Assembly (NCBI RefSeq): GCF_029844725.1
Contig: NZ_JAOCKJ010000012.1
Span: 1 to 64,000 of the forward strand
Source of the DNA: Pantoea sp. GD03673
GTDB taxonomy: Bacteria > Pseudomonadota > Gammaproteobacteria > Enterobacterales > Enterobacteriaceae
DNA: 64,000 nucleotides
Direction: 5' to 3'
Position 1 is the first letter of the stretch. Every line of letters starts with the position of its first letter. Of this stretch, positions 1 to 8,485 are shown piece after piece. The notes beneath the pieces were generated by a model. It was not told the DNA's origin, did no database searches, and saw nothing but the letters and a program-made list of their open reading frames with translations. Position numbers and translations under genes: made by a program.

Positions 1-230
1 TGGCCTCCCCTGAACTGAACGCTGCGCTGCCGGGTGGCCGCCGTCCTCTCCCCGTGATCATGGACGTTGGCCGTCGCCTGAAGCTGATGGACGTGGTGAT
101 CCGAAGCGTCGGCTACCAGCTGGACGCACCCCGCACTGCCGAAGGGCATTACACCCACAACACCGTCACGCTCCAGTGCTCCGGCCTGAGCGTGCAGAAC
201 CAGTCTGACATTCCATATATGTTTATCTGA
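1..230 (+). CDS. phage tail/baseplate protein, C-terminal fragment
   Basis: The frame starting at base 3 is open from the window edge to TGA at 228-230, giving about 75 residues that end in DIPYMFI. The start lies outside the window. The following tail tube gene begins 11 bases later with an AGGA-type ribosome site between them, so this is the upstream member of the tail operon. I do not recognise the family from the fragment; a small baseplate or tail protein is inferred only from the neighbours. Confidence 0.6.
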   Translation, partial: ASPELNAALPGGRRPLPVIMDVGRRLKLMDVVIRSVGYQLDAPRTAEGHYTHNTVTLQCSGLSVQNQSDIPYMFI

Positions 231-240
231 GGAACAAATT

Positions 241-732
241 ATGTCCGGATTTTCCAACACGAAAGCCGATACCGCCTTTCTGAAAAAGCGCTTTAACCAG
301 AACCTTGCCGCGGGCGAAAAACTTATCGGCTCTGAGTACTGGATGACCGTTAAAGGCTACCCGAACCTGTCGATCCTGATCCGTACCACGCAGCTGCCGG
401 AAATGGCCCGCGAGGACGTGGAAGACGTGGCACCGGGTGGCATGAAGTTTAACCAGCATGGCACCCTGAAAAACTCTGGTGAGTTCCAGATGACCTGCGT
501 TGAAACCATCAAAGGTGACGTGTTTGCAGCGGTGCGCCAGATGGTGCTCAACAAAGAATACGTTGATATCACCTTTGCTGCAGCAGCAGAGTCGAACGGC
601 GGCGACAGCGCTGGCCTGACACGCAGTTACCTGCACTGCAAGGTGTACTCAGATGCCGTCGATTTTGGCTCTGAAGACACCACAGCTGCAGTGAAGCTGC
701 CGCTGCGCGTTGTTTACAACTGGGCTGAATAA
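241..732 (+). CDS. major tail tube protein (gp19-like)
   Basis: 163 residues, the same length as T4 gp19. The protein is predicted to be beta-rich: an N-terminal helix is followed by strands around residues 35-60 (YWMTVKGYPNLSILIRTTQL) and it ends in a final strand and VVYNWAE, similar to the closing strand and Trp-Glu end of T4-type tube proteins. It would polymerise into the inner tube of a contractile tail. A Shine-Dalgarno GAGGAA lies just before ATG, and the next gene starts 2 bases after its stop. P1 annotates a tube gene (tub) in the corresponding operon; which of this gene and the 240-residue gene at 1296 corresponds to it I cannot decide. Confidence 0.65.
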   Translation: MSGFSNTKADTAFLKKRFNQNLAAGEKLIGSEYWMTVKGYPNLSILIRTTQLPEMAREDVEDVAPGGMKFNQHGTLKNSGEFQMTCVETIKGDVFAAVRQMVLNKEYVDITFAAAAESNGGDSAGLTRSYLHCKVYSDAVDFGSEDTTAAVKLPLRVVYNWAE

Positions 733-734
733 TC

Positions 735-1286
735 ATGACGCCGGTCGAACTGCTTGAAGCCGTGAAAGCGCGCTTCACGACGCTGCTGGTGGATGAAGAG
801 GCGTTATTAACCAGCCTTCTCCGCCAGGCTCTCGGCGTCTATCAGGATCGGGCCGGTGTACCAGGCCGTAAACGCATTGAGAAACTGGGGGGCGCAAGCC
901 TCCCTTTTCCGTCTGATTACCTGTCACTGGTAAACGTGAACGATTTCAATGGCGCGCTGGTGTATGCCGATCCCTACGATTCAACCATTGAGCTTGAGCT
1001 GACTGGCCGCGAGAAATGGCCGTTTACCCTGCTCTACTTCCGCAATATCCGTGACTGCGATTACGAAGAGACACAGCTACCGGCAGACATTACCGGGCTG
1101 CTCGAAGACTACCTGGAAGTGCTGATCGCCATTCCAAATGTCGAGCGCCTGCGCCGCTTACACATCGCCGGTAAGTTCGACGCATCGTTTCTGCCAGATG
1201 AGGCAACGCTCCACCAGCGTAAAACCGATCTGGAAATGCAGATCTCCGCCAGTCGGGCAATTATCCCCGCAATGAGCACCTGGTAA
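735..1286 (+). CDS. tail/neck completion-type protein, function unproven
   Basis: 183 residues starting with ATG at 735, two bases after the tube gene stop. The N-terminal 40 residues form an amphipathic helix (LLEAVKARFTTLLVDEEALL); the middle has a beta-rich FPSDYLSLVNVNDFNG segment and the C-terminal half is helical with many charged residues. The size and helical start recall head-tail adaptor or neck proteins of myophages, but no diagnostic motif is visible. Its place between two tube-like genes makes a structural role in tail or connector assembly very likely. The family was not recognised. Confidence 0.6.
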   Translation: MTPVELLEAVKARFTTLLVDEEALLTSLLRQALGVYQDRAGVPGRKRIEKLGGASLPFPSDYLSLVNVNDFNGALVYADPYDSTIELELTGREKWPFTLLYFRNIRDCDYEETQLPADITGLLEDYLEVLIAIPNVERLRRLHIAGKFDASFLPDEATLHQRKTDLEMQISASRAIIPAMSTW

Positions 1287-1295
1287 GGGGGCGCT

Positions 1296-2018
1296 ATGAG
1301 CTTTTTTAACGGTCTGGCCGGGAACATCAAAGGCTTTGCCGCCAGCACGGCAAAACAGGCTGGAAGCAACCTGATCTCTAACATCCTGTCCCGTGCCTCC
1401 GCCACCATGAGCGGCGGCGCCGGCGCATCGTATGCCGGTCTGCCGCCTGAGCTGGCCAACGCGAAAACCATCCTCGAATTGGCTATGCGCATCCGGTACG
1501 CGCAGGGCTGGCAGTGGAACATCGAGATAGACGGCTTCTCCCGTGTGGACATGTACGTGAAAGATATCACCTACAGCACGGGCAACGTTGAGACCGAAAG
1601 CAAACTGATCGGCGGTAACGAGTTCGTGAAGCCCACTCACATCACGGCGGGCTCTGTCTCGATGACCGTTCGTGATAACGAGGATGGCGAAATTCTGCAG
1701 AAGTTTAAGGAGCGCCGTGCGCGGATCCATAACGGAGACGGCACCTTTAATCTGCCGCCAGCCTACCTGCTCAACATCCGGATCTACCGTGTCTCACAGG
1801 ACGGCCGCACCTCGCTTGAAGAGGAAATGAAAGGCTTTATCACCACGATCGGCGAGATCTCCCGCGCCCGCGATGCCGTGGGCGAGTTTGCCACCATTCC
1901 GGTGACATTTGTGAAGTACACCAGCGCCGGAAGTCTCGCAAACGGACTGCTGAAAGGAGTAACAGGGGGAATTACAAACCAGGTTCAATCATCCGCATCA
2001 AACCTCATTAAATTCTGA
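1296..2018 (+). CDS. tail tube-like protein (tube initiator or Tub)
   Basis: 240 residues. A Gly/Ala-rich, poorly ordered N-terminus (about 60 residues) precedes a beta-rich core beginning WQWNIEIDGF and containing FITTIGEISR and FATIPVTFVKYTS, which resembles the tube fold used by T4 gp19, gp48 and gp54. A second tube-fold protein in the same operon is typical of a baseplate protein that nucleates the tube. P1 has a gene called tub in the matching block next to the injection transglycosylase, so this could be its counterpart. The ribosome site AAGGGGGCGCT precedes ATG. The tube fold is inferred from pattern, not from a search. Confidence 0.55.
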   Translation: MSFFNGLAGNIKGFAASTAKQAGSNLISNILSRASATMSGGAGASYAGLPPELANAKTILELAMRIRYAQGWQWNIEIDGFSRVDMYVKDITYSTGNVETESKLIGGNEFVKPTHITAGSVSMTVRDNEDGEILQKFKERRARIHNGDGTFNLPPAYLLNIRIYRVSQDGRTSLEEEMKGFITTIGEISRARDAVGEFATIPVTFVKYTSAGSLANGLLKGVTGGITNQVQSSASNLIKF

Positions 2019-2029
2019 AGGACAACACT

Positions 2030-2848
2030 GTGATCATCCCTCCACTGCCGCTGGCGTCGCGCCCTGCCACTGAAATCATCTTCCGACAGCCGGTGATCAA
2101 AGACGCCCTGAAATATTGCTCTCCCGACGTGTTGGGTGATGAACGGCGCGTTACGGAATACCTGAATGCCCTGCAGGAAGGTCCGATTAATGACAGCCGC
2201 GACTGGACCGCACAGGAGCGACGCACAGCGCTGTGGTGGATCATGATTAACAGCCGCGCTGACAACCTGGAGGCGTTTCACTATAGCTGTGAGCACTGTC
2301 AGGAACTGCACACCTACGACTTTGATCTGAGTGAACTGGCGGAGACCGTTGAGCTGCTAACCATCGAGCCCGTTGAGCGCGTGAATGTCCCTGTAAACGG
2401 CGTACCTACTGATTGGACGCTCAAGCCTTTGACCGGGCGCGGGCAGGAAATGCTGGAGCGCATGCGCGCTGGTCTGCCGGATGCTGACGCGCCGGATTAT
2501 GAAACCGCCATTATGCGCATGCGTATTGCAGAGTTCGCACTTTGCACCGAGCTGGATGACGATCCAGCTGATTTTGAAGAGGCCGCAAATCGCCGCTTCG
2601 ACATTCTGGAAGGCATGGTTCCCGATCTCGAGTTCGCGCCGCTGGTGGCTCATATCCAGCTGATGCAGCGCAACCTGCGCCACGGCTTGCTGATGCAAAT
2701 CACACAAGGTGAAGTCCGGCTTCTGCTCCCGCCCGTCGCTTGCGAAAAGGAGGATAAGCAGATGAATACCACTCAACTGTTTATCCCATTTCGCTCTGGA
2801 TTTTTTGTTCCACGATTTTCACCTCAATGGATGGCTAACCATCATTGA
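2030..2848 (+). CDS. baseplate/tail assembly protein, probably frameshifted
   Basis: 272 codons starting at GTG 2030. A CEHCQE zinc-knuckle-like pair sits near residues 87-91 and the protein is acidic and helical, in the style of T4 gp26/gp51-type baseplate hub assembly factors; P1 has an uncharacterised gene (pmgB) in this position. The last 20 or so residues in this frame are odd: after a run of six T at 2801-2806 the reading is FVPRFSPQWMANHH and then stop. The +1 frame continues for 57 codons and ends in a TGA that overlaps the next ATG, which is how the other genes here join. The true product is therefore probably about 313 residues, through programmed frameshifting, or this copy carries a one-base indel. 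Confidence 0.65.
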   Translation: MIIPPLPLASRPATEIIFRQPVIKDALKYCSPDVLGDERRVTEYLNALQEGPINDSRDWTAQERRTALWWIMINSRADNLEAFHYSCEHCQELHTYDFDLSELAETVELLTIEPVERVNVPVNGVPTDWTLKPLTGRGQEMLERMRAGLPDADAPDYETAIMRMRIAEFALCTELDDDPADFEEAANRRFDILEGMVPDLEFAPLVAHIQLMQRNLRHGLLMQITQGEVRLLLPPVACEKEDKQMNTTQLFIPFRSGFFVPRFSPQWMANHH

Positions 2849-2972
2849 CAACCTGACGCTGACCGCACGCCAGCCAGTCGGTGACGTTGACGCACTGCCG
2901 TTATGGCGCGCCATTCAGATGAATAACACGCTCACAGAGCAAATGAGAAAGACTAACAGCAGGTCGGAATGA
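2762..2972 (+). CDS. frameshifted C-terminal part / possible internal gene
   Basis: A very strong ribosome site (AAGGAGG at 2747-2753) precedes ATG 2762, which lies in the frame of the upstream 272-codon gene. After the T6 run at 2801-2806 the reading frame that stays open and looks coding is +1: it reads FLFHDFHLNGWLTIID and then a helical stretch, ending at TGA 2970-2972 inside the ATGATG start of the next gene. The product would be about 69 residues if translation began at 2762 and shifted, or a C-terminal extension of the upstream protein. Similar paired short/long products are known for tail assembly proteins of many phages. The shift direction (+1 or -2) is inferred only from the frames. 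Confidence 0.5.
2801..2806 (+). other. T6 slippery run, candidate recoding or indel site
   Basis: Six consecutive T follow GGA in frame. Upstream of it the 2030 frame is coding; downstream the +1 frame is coding up to the overlap with the next gene. Removing a single T would join the two frames exactly. This is either a frameshift signal or a length error in a homopolymer. Confidence 0.5.
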
Positions 2973-5900
2973 TGAAGCAGCAGGATCAGGCCCGCATCAT
3001 TGATGCAATTCAGAAAGCCAGCGAAGCAGAGTTAAAACAGTTAACCCTGATTCGCAATGCGCTCACAGGTACGAGACAGCCATCCTCCGCCGACAGAAAT
3101 AATGCCGCGTCAGGGATGACTGTTACGCGATCGCTGACACGTCGTAGCGCCGGTCAAAATGATGTACAGCCGGAAAATAGTGAGAACACCAGAAAGCTAC
3201 CCCACTCTGACAAAGAACCAAATAGGCACAAAAAGAGCCTTATTAAGGACCAAAACAGGACAGAAAAATCCAATTCAGTTCGTTTAACTGAATGGGGTAA
3301 TAATAAAAGCACTAAAAAGGCCTTTAATAAGGCACAAAAAGGATCTGCTGGGGCCAATTTAGTTCCTGTCGGAGGCTATGGGCTTAAAAAGAACTCTGAT
3401 AAAGCACTAAAACGGAATATTGAGGGCGAAAAGGTATCTTTAAACGGCACCAAAAAGGTGAGCGCTGGCGGACGTGATTCAAATGGGCGCTTTACAGCAC
3501 GGAGTGATTCTGCGGCTGCATCAGCAGCAACACAGGAAAAAAATGCGCGGCGCGCTGAGCAAAAACAGCAGCAGGGATTTTTCCGCTCCCTAAGTAGCAT
3601 GCTGGAATCTGCCACCGAAACGAACAGCGATGGTATGTCTTCCGGCGCAGACATTGCTGGAACGGCTGCTGGTGGTCCGCTATGGATGATGGGTAAAGGC
3701 ATGTACGACATTTCCGCCGAAGTCGGAAAGAACGTCGTGACGCTGAAAAACTTCATGCAGGGTAAAACCGAAGGCAACGCTGCGCTGAAAATTGAGCCTC
3801 CGTTGACACATCCGCCAGTGACAACCGAAGCCAGAACGCCACCAGCGATCGGCAAGCCAAAATCGGCTGATGGCTTTAAATCCGCTCAACAGGCAAAAGC
3901 CATTCAGGTAACGCAGGAACAGACCAAAGTGATCGCCGCCAATGACGATCGCATTGTGGATGCCCTGGACGATGTGCGGGAGGAAGTTAAGAAGCTGTCG
4001 CATGCGTCGGGGAAAGTAGCTGGCGGGTTCATGGATTCGCTGATCCCCGGCAGGCGTAAACGCCGCGGCCGTAAACGCGGTGCGCTCTCAACTGCTGCTG
4101 ATGTTGCTGACGTAGCCAGTGATCTGCTGCCGGACGGCAAAGGCAAGCCCGATGCCTCTAAACCCAAGCCTAAGCCGAAAAAGAAAAGCCTGCTGTCGAA
4201 AGCGCTGAGCGTTCTTAAAGGGGGCAAAAAAGCGGCAACGATTGGTGGCGTAGCAGCAACGACGGCTGCAGCCGGTGCAACGATAGCCGCAGGCAGCATG
4301 GCGGGCAGTGAAACGACTAAAGCAGGTGAAAAAGCCACACAGGCTGCAGCAGAGAAAACCGCTGCAAAAGGTGGGATAAAAGTCGCTGAAAAAACCACGG
4401 AAGCCGCAGCGGAGAAGACCGCAGAAAAAGGCGGGCTGAAAGTGGCCGGTAAACTCGCCGGTAAAACGGCTCTTAAAGCGATTCCGCTGGTCGGAACCGT
4501 GCTCGGCGCTGGCATGGACGCATACGAAGGCTACAACGACACAGCGGGGCAGCAGAGGGCCTTTGGCCTTAAAGAAGGCGCTACCGTCAGCGGCAGACAT
4601 AAGGGCGAGTACACCGCAGCAAATGTGCTGAACATGGGCGGGCTGGTATCCGGCGCGTCCGGGCTACTGGCGTCCGGAGCGTCAGCATTGGGTATGGACG
4701 GCGTGGCGAAGTCACTGACCTTTGACACCAGTGACATTGCGAAGGGGCTGGATTCGGGGCTGAGCAAAGTAGGCGACTTGTTCAGCGCCTTCTCAACCAG
4801 CGCATCAGGCGTCTATGACAAGCTGACCGGCACCAGCGCGGAGCAGACGAAGGCGATCACCGATGGCACCACGAAAACCGTCACGGCTATAAATCGTCTC
4901 GGTACACAGCTGCAGGGTGGCGAGTGGGGCGAGGACGGCGTAGGTACGCAGGGCAAAAACGCCGCTGATTATGCCGATGTGGCGCAAAACAGCATCGGCG
5001 CAGATCTCAATGTGGGCGGCGCAAATGCGAAGGTTCGATCCTTCCGTAACAACAACTTTGGCAACCTGAATTATGTGGGACAGGAGGGCGCAAGCCTGGA
5101 GGCCAAAAACAGTAAAGGTGAGGCCCGGTTCGCTAAGTTCAACACGCCAGAAGAAGGATTCAGGGCGCTGGCGAATCAGCTGACAAGTTATTCAGAAGGC
5201 ACCTCTAAAGCAGCTGGTTACAAGAAGCTGAATACCGTGCAGGACATCATCAAGCTGTACGCGCCGGAGAGTGAAAACAACACGTCACAGTACGTGGACT
5301 CACTCTCGAAAAAGCTGGGCGTGCGTGGCGATCAGCAGCTGGACCTCAAAGATCCTAAAGTCATGACGCAGATGATGCGTGGCATTGCCACCATCGAAGG
5401 CGGCAACCCGCAGGTCACGAACGACTTCATGATGAACGCCATCGGCCACAATGAAAATGGCAAGTGGGTCGGCGGGAAATTCAGTGACGAATCCCTTAAG
5501 TCGGTGAATGAAGCGCGTGCGAAGCAGGACCAGGCACCCATTGCGGTGGACTCACTCTATTCTGCTGGCGACAAAGTGAAGCTGACGGCTGGCGCAGGGG
5601 CCGCCGCCGCCGCACCGGCTGCTATTCCCGCACCCGTACCTGCACCCGTGCCAGCGCCTGCAGCATCGCCAGCAGTGGCCCCGGCAGCGCCCACGGCCTC
5701 GCAGGTTGCTGCAGCAAAAGAAGCCGGTAAGGATAAGCCGGCTAACGGCGCGGCGGACAAGATCAAACACGCTGGAGCAGGCGCATGGGGGCAGGTCAAA
5801 GCCCTGAATGAGTGGGCTGACGGGAAAGTGCAGGGCGCAACTGAATCCCTGGGCGTGGCCGGTATGTCCCGCAAACGCCCTACCAGCGGCCTGTCCCTGC

Positions 5901-6667
5901 CTGGTGGTGAATCTCTTCCCGCGGGCCTCCAGCTGGCCGCGCTGGCGCCCGATCAGATTGCCAGCCGCTCACGTCCCGCTGCTGTATCTCACGTCTCGAC
6001 CGGCAGCGTGCGAGCCCGTCCAGGCTCTGCAACCTCTGATGCACCGATTACTGTGGCCAGCACCCGGACACCCGCCGCCGCACCGGAGTCCAGCGGCCTG
6101 TTTGATCGCATGCTGGGCGGTGCAAGGGACGGAGTGAACGCCGTCAGCGCTTCGATCATGCCCGCCATCAGTGACACATTCAGTCAGACGCTGGGTGGCT
6201 TCAGCGGCAATGACATGATCAGCAGCGTGCTGGACCAGGCAGGCATTACCGATCCCGGCGTGCTCCGTGCCATTGCACCGCTTACAAGCAAGGCTGGCGG
6301 CTGGCTCGACAGTGGCACTGAATCGCTGGCCAGCGCCGGGAAGTCATACCTGAGCGGCGCCAGTGCGGCGCAGACAAGGCCTGTACAGCAGCCTCTGCTG
6401 AATCACCCGGCGCAAATCCAGAATGTGACCGATCTCCCGCGCAGCGGCATGCGTCCGATGATGAGCGGTGACGCCAACAGTCACGATCAGGACATGCTCA
6501 AAGAGCTGAAAGGCATGCGCACCCAGCTGGAGGCACTACTGGGCGTCACGAAGAAGAAAAGCGATACCGCGCCGGACAAAGTGGTCAACACGGCGCAACC
6601 GGCTCCCCGCACGTCATCAACCCTGAGCATCAACGACCCGGCGCTCAACGAACTCCTGCAGGACTAA
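2969..6667 (+). CDS. sit: tail-associated injection transglycosylase (Sit-like)
   Basis: 1,232 residues, close to P1 Sit (about 1,140), the structural injection transglycosylase that opens the cell wall during DNA entry. The first 400 residues are very basic and low in complexity. Residues 410-500 hold two tandem repeats of a motif like AAAEKTAxKGGxKVA. A lytic-transglycosylase-like core lies around residues 690-840, with NNFGNLNYVG and FNTPEEGFRALANQL and a YVDSLSKKLG end. An Ala-Pro linker follows at about 875-915. ATG 2969 overlaps the preceding stop (ATGA). Bases 3150-3480 are clearly richer in A than the rest, suggesting mosaic exchange of the N-terminal part. The P1 gene block around it agrees with this call. 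Confidence 0.8.
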   Translation: MMKQQDQARIIDAIQKASEAELKQLTLIRNALTGTRQPSSADRNNAASGMTVTRSLTRRSAGQNDVQPENSENTRKLPHSDKEPNRHKKSLIKDQNRTEKSNSVRLTEWGNNKSTKKAFNKAQKGSAGANLVPVGGYGLKKNSDKALKRNIEGEKVSLNGTKKVSAGGRDSNGRFTARSDSAAASAATQEKNARRAEQKQQQGFFRSLSSMLESATETNSDGMSSGADIAGTAAGGPLWMMGKGMYDISAEVGKNVVTLKNFMQGKTEGNAALKIEPPLTHPPVTTEARTPPAIGKPKSADGFKSAQQAKAIQVTQEQTKVIAANDDRIVDALDDVREEVKKLSHASGKVAGGFMDSLIPGRRKRRGRKRGALSTAADVADVASDLLPDGKGKPDASKPKPKPKKKSLLSKALSVLKGGKKAATIGGVAATTAAAGATIAAGSMAGSETTKAGEKATQAAAEKTAAKGGIKVAEKTTEAAAEKTAEKGGLKVAGKLAGKTALKAIPLVGTVLGAGMDAYEGYNDTAGQQRAFGLKEGATVSGRHKGEYTAANVLNMGGLVSGASGLLASGASALGMDGVAKSLTFDTSDIAKGLDSGLSKVGDLFSAFSTSASGVYDKLTGTSAEQTKAITDGTTKTVTAINRLGTQLQGGEWGEDGVGTQGKNAADYADVAQNSIGADLNVGGANAKVRSFRNNNFGNLNYVGQEGASLEAKNSKGEARFAKFNTPEEGFRALANQLTSYSEGTSKAAGYKKLNTVQDIIKLYAPESENNTSQYVDSLSKKLGVRGDQQLDLKDPKVMTQMMRGIATIEGGNPQVTNDFMMNAIGHNENGKWVGGKFSDESLKSVNEARAKQDQAPIAVDSLYSAGDKVKLTAGAGAAAAAPAAIPAPVPAPVPAPAASPAVAPAAPTASQVAAAKEAGKDKPANGAADKIKHAGAGAWGQVKALNEWADGKVQGATESLGVAGMSRKRPTSGLSLPGGESLPAGLQLAALAPDQIASRSRPAAVSHVSTGSVRARPGSATSDAPITVASTRTPAAAPESSGLFDRMLGGARDGVNAVSASIMPAISDTFSQTLGGFSGNDMISSVLDQAGITDPGVLRAIAPLTSKAGGWLDSGTESLASAGKSYLSGASAAQTRPVQQPLLNHPAQIQNVTDLPRSGMRPMMSGDANSHDQDMLKELKGMRTQLEALLGVTKKKSDTAPDKVVNTAQPAPRTSSTLSINDPALNELLQD

Positions 6668-6670
6668 CAC

Positions 6671-7030
6671 ATGCAAAACGAAATTGACTGCCTGATGCGC
6701 GTAGATCAGGGCGGGGTAGTGGTGAAAGCCGGGGAGTCAGACGCCTGGCTTGCCCGGCTTGAGGAATGGCTGAGGACGCCGCAGGGCAGCGTTTACGGCC
6801 TACCCGGATGGGGTAACACCATGCAGGACTACAAACATGAGCCAGTCGGCTCTGAGACCGGCCATTTAACCGAAGTCGCTATTGAGGCCGCACTGATTAA
6901 AAAGCTGCGTATCGATCTGCCAGGGCTGGGGCTACGAGCTATCCGCTGCGCGCCGCAAAACGTCGATACGTGGCAGATCACCTTTATCACATCTTACGGC
7001 CCGCTGGCCGTGTCCATGAACAAAAGTTAA
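6671..7030 (+). CDS. baseplate wedge protein (gp25-like)
   Basis: 119 residues, starting 4 bases after sit. The size and the layout (a short acidic N-terminus, RTPQGSVYGLPGWGN, a helix with AALIKKLRIDLPGL, then a final strand pair) match the T4 gp25/phage-lysozyme-like baseplate wedge family, whose members have the 'R..G....P.yG' start and bind the sheath. It lies between sit and the baseplate-J-like gene, the place of P1 pmgA. Function is inferred from size, pattern and position. Confidence 0.65.
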   Translation: MQNEIDCLMRVDQGGVVVKAGESDAWLARLEEWLRTPQGSVYGLPGWGNTMQDYKHEPVGSETGHLTEVAIEAALIKKLRIDLPGLGLRAIRCAPQNVDTWQITFITSYGPLAVSMNKS

Positions 7031-7042
7031 CCGGGGTAAATT

Positions 7043-8476
7043 GTGAGTATTCAGGAATTACTGGAAAAGTTTAACGGCCAGCTGCAGGCCAACAGCTGGT
7101 GGAGAAAATTCACCAACAGCCAGTTCATTCAGATGATGGCTGTGTTTGGGGCGCAAATTATCTACGCCGCGCAGACTACCGCTGAGCGCGGCCTGACGGA
7201 GGGGTTTATCTCCACAGCAACGAAGCGCTCAAGCATTCTGGCCGCAGCCGAAGATCGCAACTATCTCGGCCATTTAATCACGCCGTCATGGGGCAGTGTG
7301 AAGATCACCAACAAAACGGATGAAGTCATTCAGCTGCCAATTTATGCGGAATTTCTGTCCAATGCGCAGCTGCCCTACGTTACAACTGACGTGGTGATCA
7401 TCCCTGCTGGCGGCAGCATCGTTGTGAACGACGTCCGCCAGATGGAACACGTCAACGTGTCATCCGCGATCGACGCCGAAGCGCCGTTTTACACGGTAAT
7501 GCTGCCACGTGACATCACGGAGGAAACCGTCTCGATGGATGTGTTTGTGACGGAAAACGAGAACAAATCGCTATGGGAAAATAACCCGCTGTTTCGTCTA
7601 TCCCGTGGGTCCAGCCAACATTACGTGCTGGTTTACAAGCCGTCTGAGCAGCTGGGCGTGCGCTTTGGTGACGGTGCGATCGGCAAGATGCCGAAGACCG
7701 GCAGTAAGGTCGATCTGGATGTGTGGTGCAGCCGTGGCGACACCACACTGACGCAGGGCCAGAAGCTGACACCTGCAGGCAACATTGCCGACATGAACAG
7801 CAAGATTGAGGTTGTGACCATGACGCCAATCACGGGCGGCAGCGGCTTCGAAAGCACGGAGGAAACGCGCAACCGGGCGCAGTACTACGTGGCGTATGAC
7901 GAGCAGGTAGTCTGGGGTGGTGACTATAAGTACTTCCTGAATCGTGCAGTGCCGGGTATGTCCTGGATCAGTGCCTGGGGTGAGCAGGAGCAGGAGATTT
8001 CAACCGGCATTAAGTCACTGAGCAACATCAACACGATCTTCTTTTGCGGGCATAAACCGGGCTACACGCAGGCTGAGCTTGAGACCATGATCATGACGGC
8101 TATCAAGGCTATTCCCAATGAGATCAACAAAAAATTCCGCTACGTCCCGACACAGGAGGAGCCATTTACGATCTCACTGACCGCGCTGGCGAAGAAGAAC
8201 GTCATTCTGTCAGACGCAAAGAAAGCCGTTCAGGAGGCGCTTGAGGCTCGTTTCGGACGCGATGCCACAACGTTTGGCGACAGCGATCAGAATGGCGTTG
8301 CAGCCGGTAAGCATTTCTCACAGGTGCAGGTGAAAGACCTGTGGCGCGTGATTGAGGAGCTGAACCTGTTTATCTCCTATGAGCTGACCCCGCACGATAT
8401 GAAAACGGCCCTGCAGCTGAATGATTTTATCTATCTCGATGTGGCTAACTCCACGTTTGATATTAACTACCTGTAA
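7043..8476 (+). CDS. bplA: baseplate protein J-like (BplA-like)
   Basis: 477 residues, near the size of P1 BplA. The N-terminal helical domain contains AQTTAERGLTEGFISTATKR; the middle is beta-rich with VRFGDGAIGKMPKTGSKVDL, a hallmark stretch of baseplate J/T4 gp6-type proteins (GDG.xG..P..G). The C-terminal half has the alternating helix-strand pattern with a VAYDEQVVWGGDYKYFL segment. It forms the wedge ring of the baseplate. GTG 7043 follows GGGGTAAATT; the stop is 9 bases before the next gene. Confidence 0.8.
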   Translation: MSIQELLEKFNGQLQANSWWRKFTNSQFIQMMAVFGAQIIYAAQTTAERGLTEGFISTATKRSSILAAAEDRNYLGHLITPSWGSVKITNKTDEVIQLPIYAEFLSNAQLPYVTTDVVIIPAGGSIVVNDVRQMEHVNVSSAIDAEAPFYTVMLPRDITEETVSMDVFVTENENKSLWENNPLFRLSRGSSQHYVLVYKPSEQLGVRFGDGAIGKMPKTGSKVDLDVWCSRGDTTLTQGQKLTPAGNIADMNSKIEVVTMTPITGGSGFESTEETRNRAQYYVAYDEQVVWGGDYKYFLNRAVPGMSWISAWGEQEQEISTGIKSLSNINTIFFCGHKPGYTQAELETMIMTAIKAIPNEINKKFRYVPTQEEPFTISLTALAKKNVILSDAKKAVQEALEARFGRDATTFGDSDQNGVAAGKHFSQVQVKDLWRVIEELNLFISYELTPHDMKTALQLNDFIYLDVANSTFDINYL

Positions 8477-8485
8477 GGCACGGCC

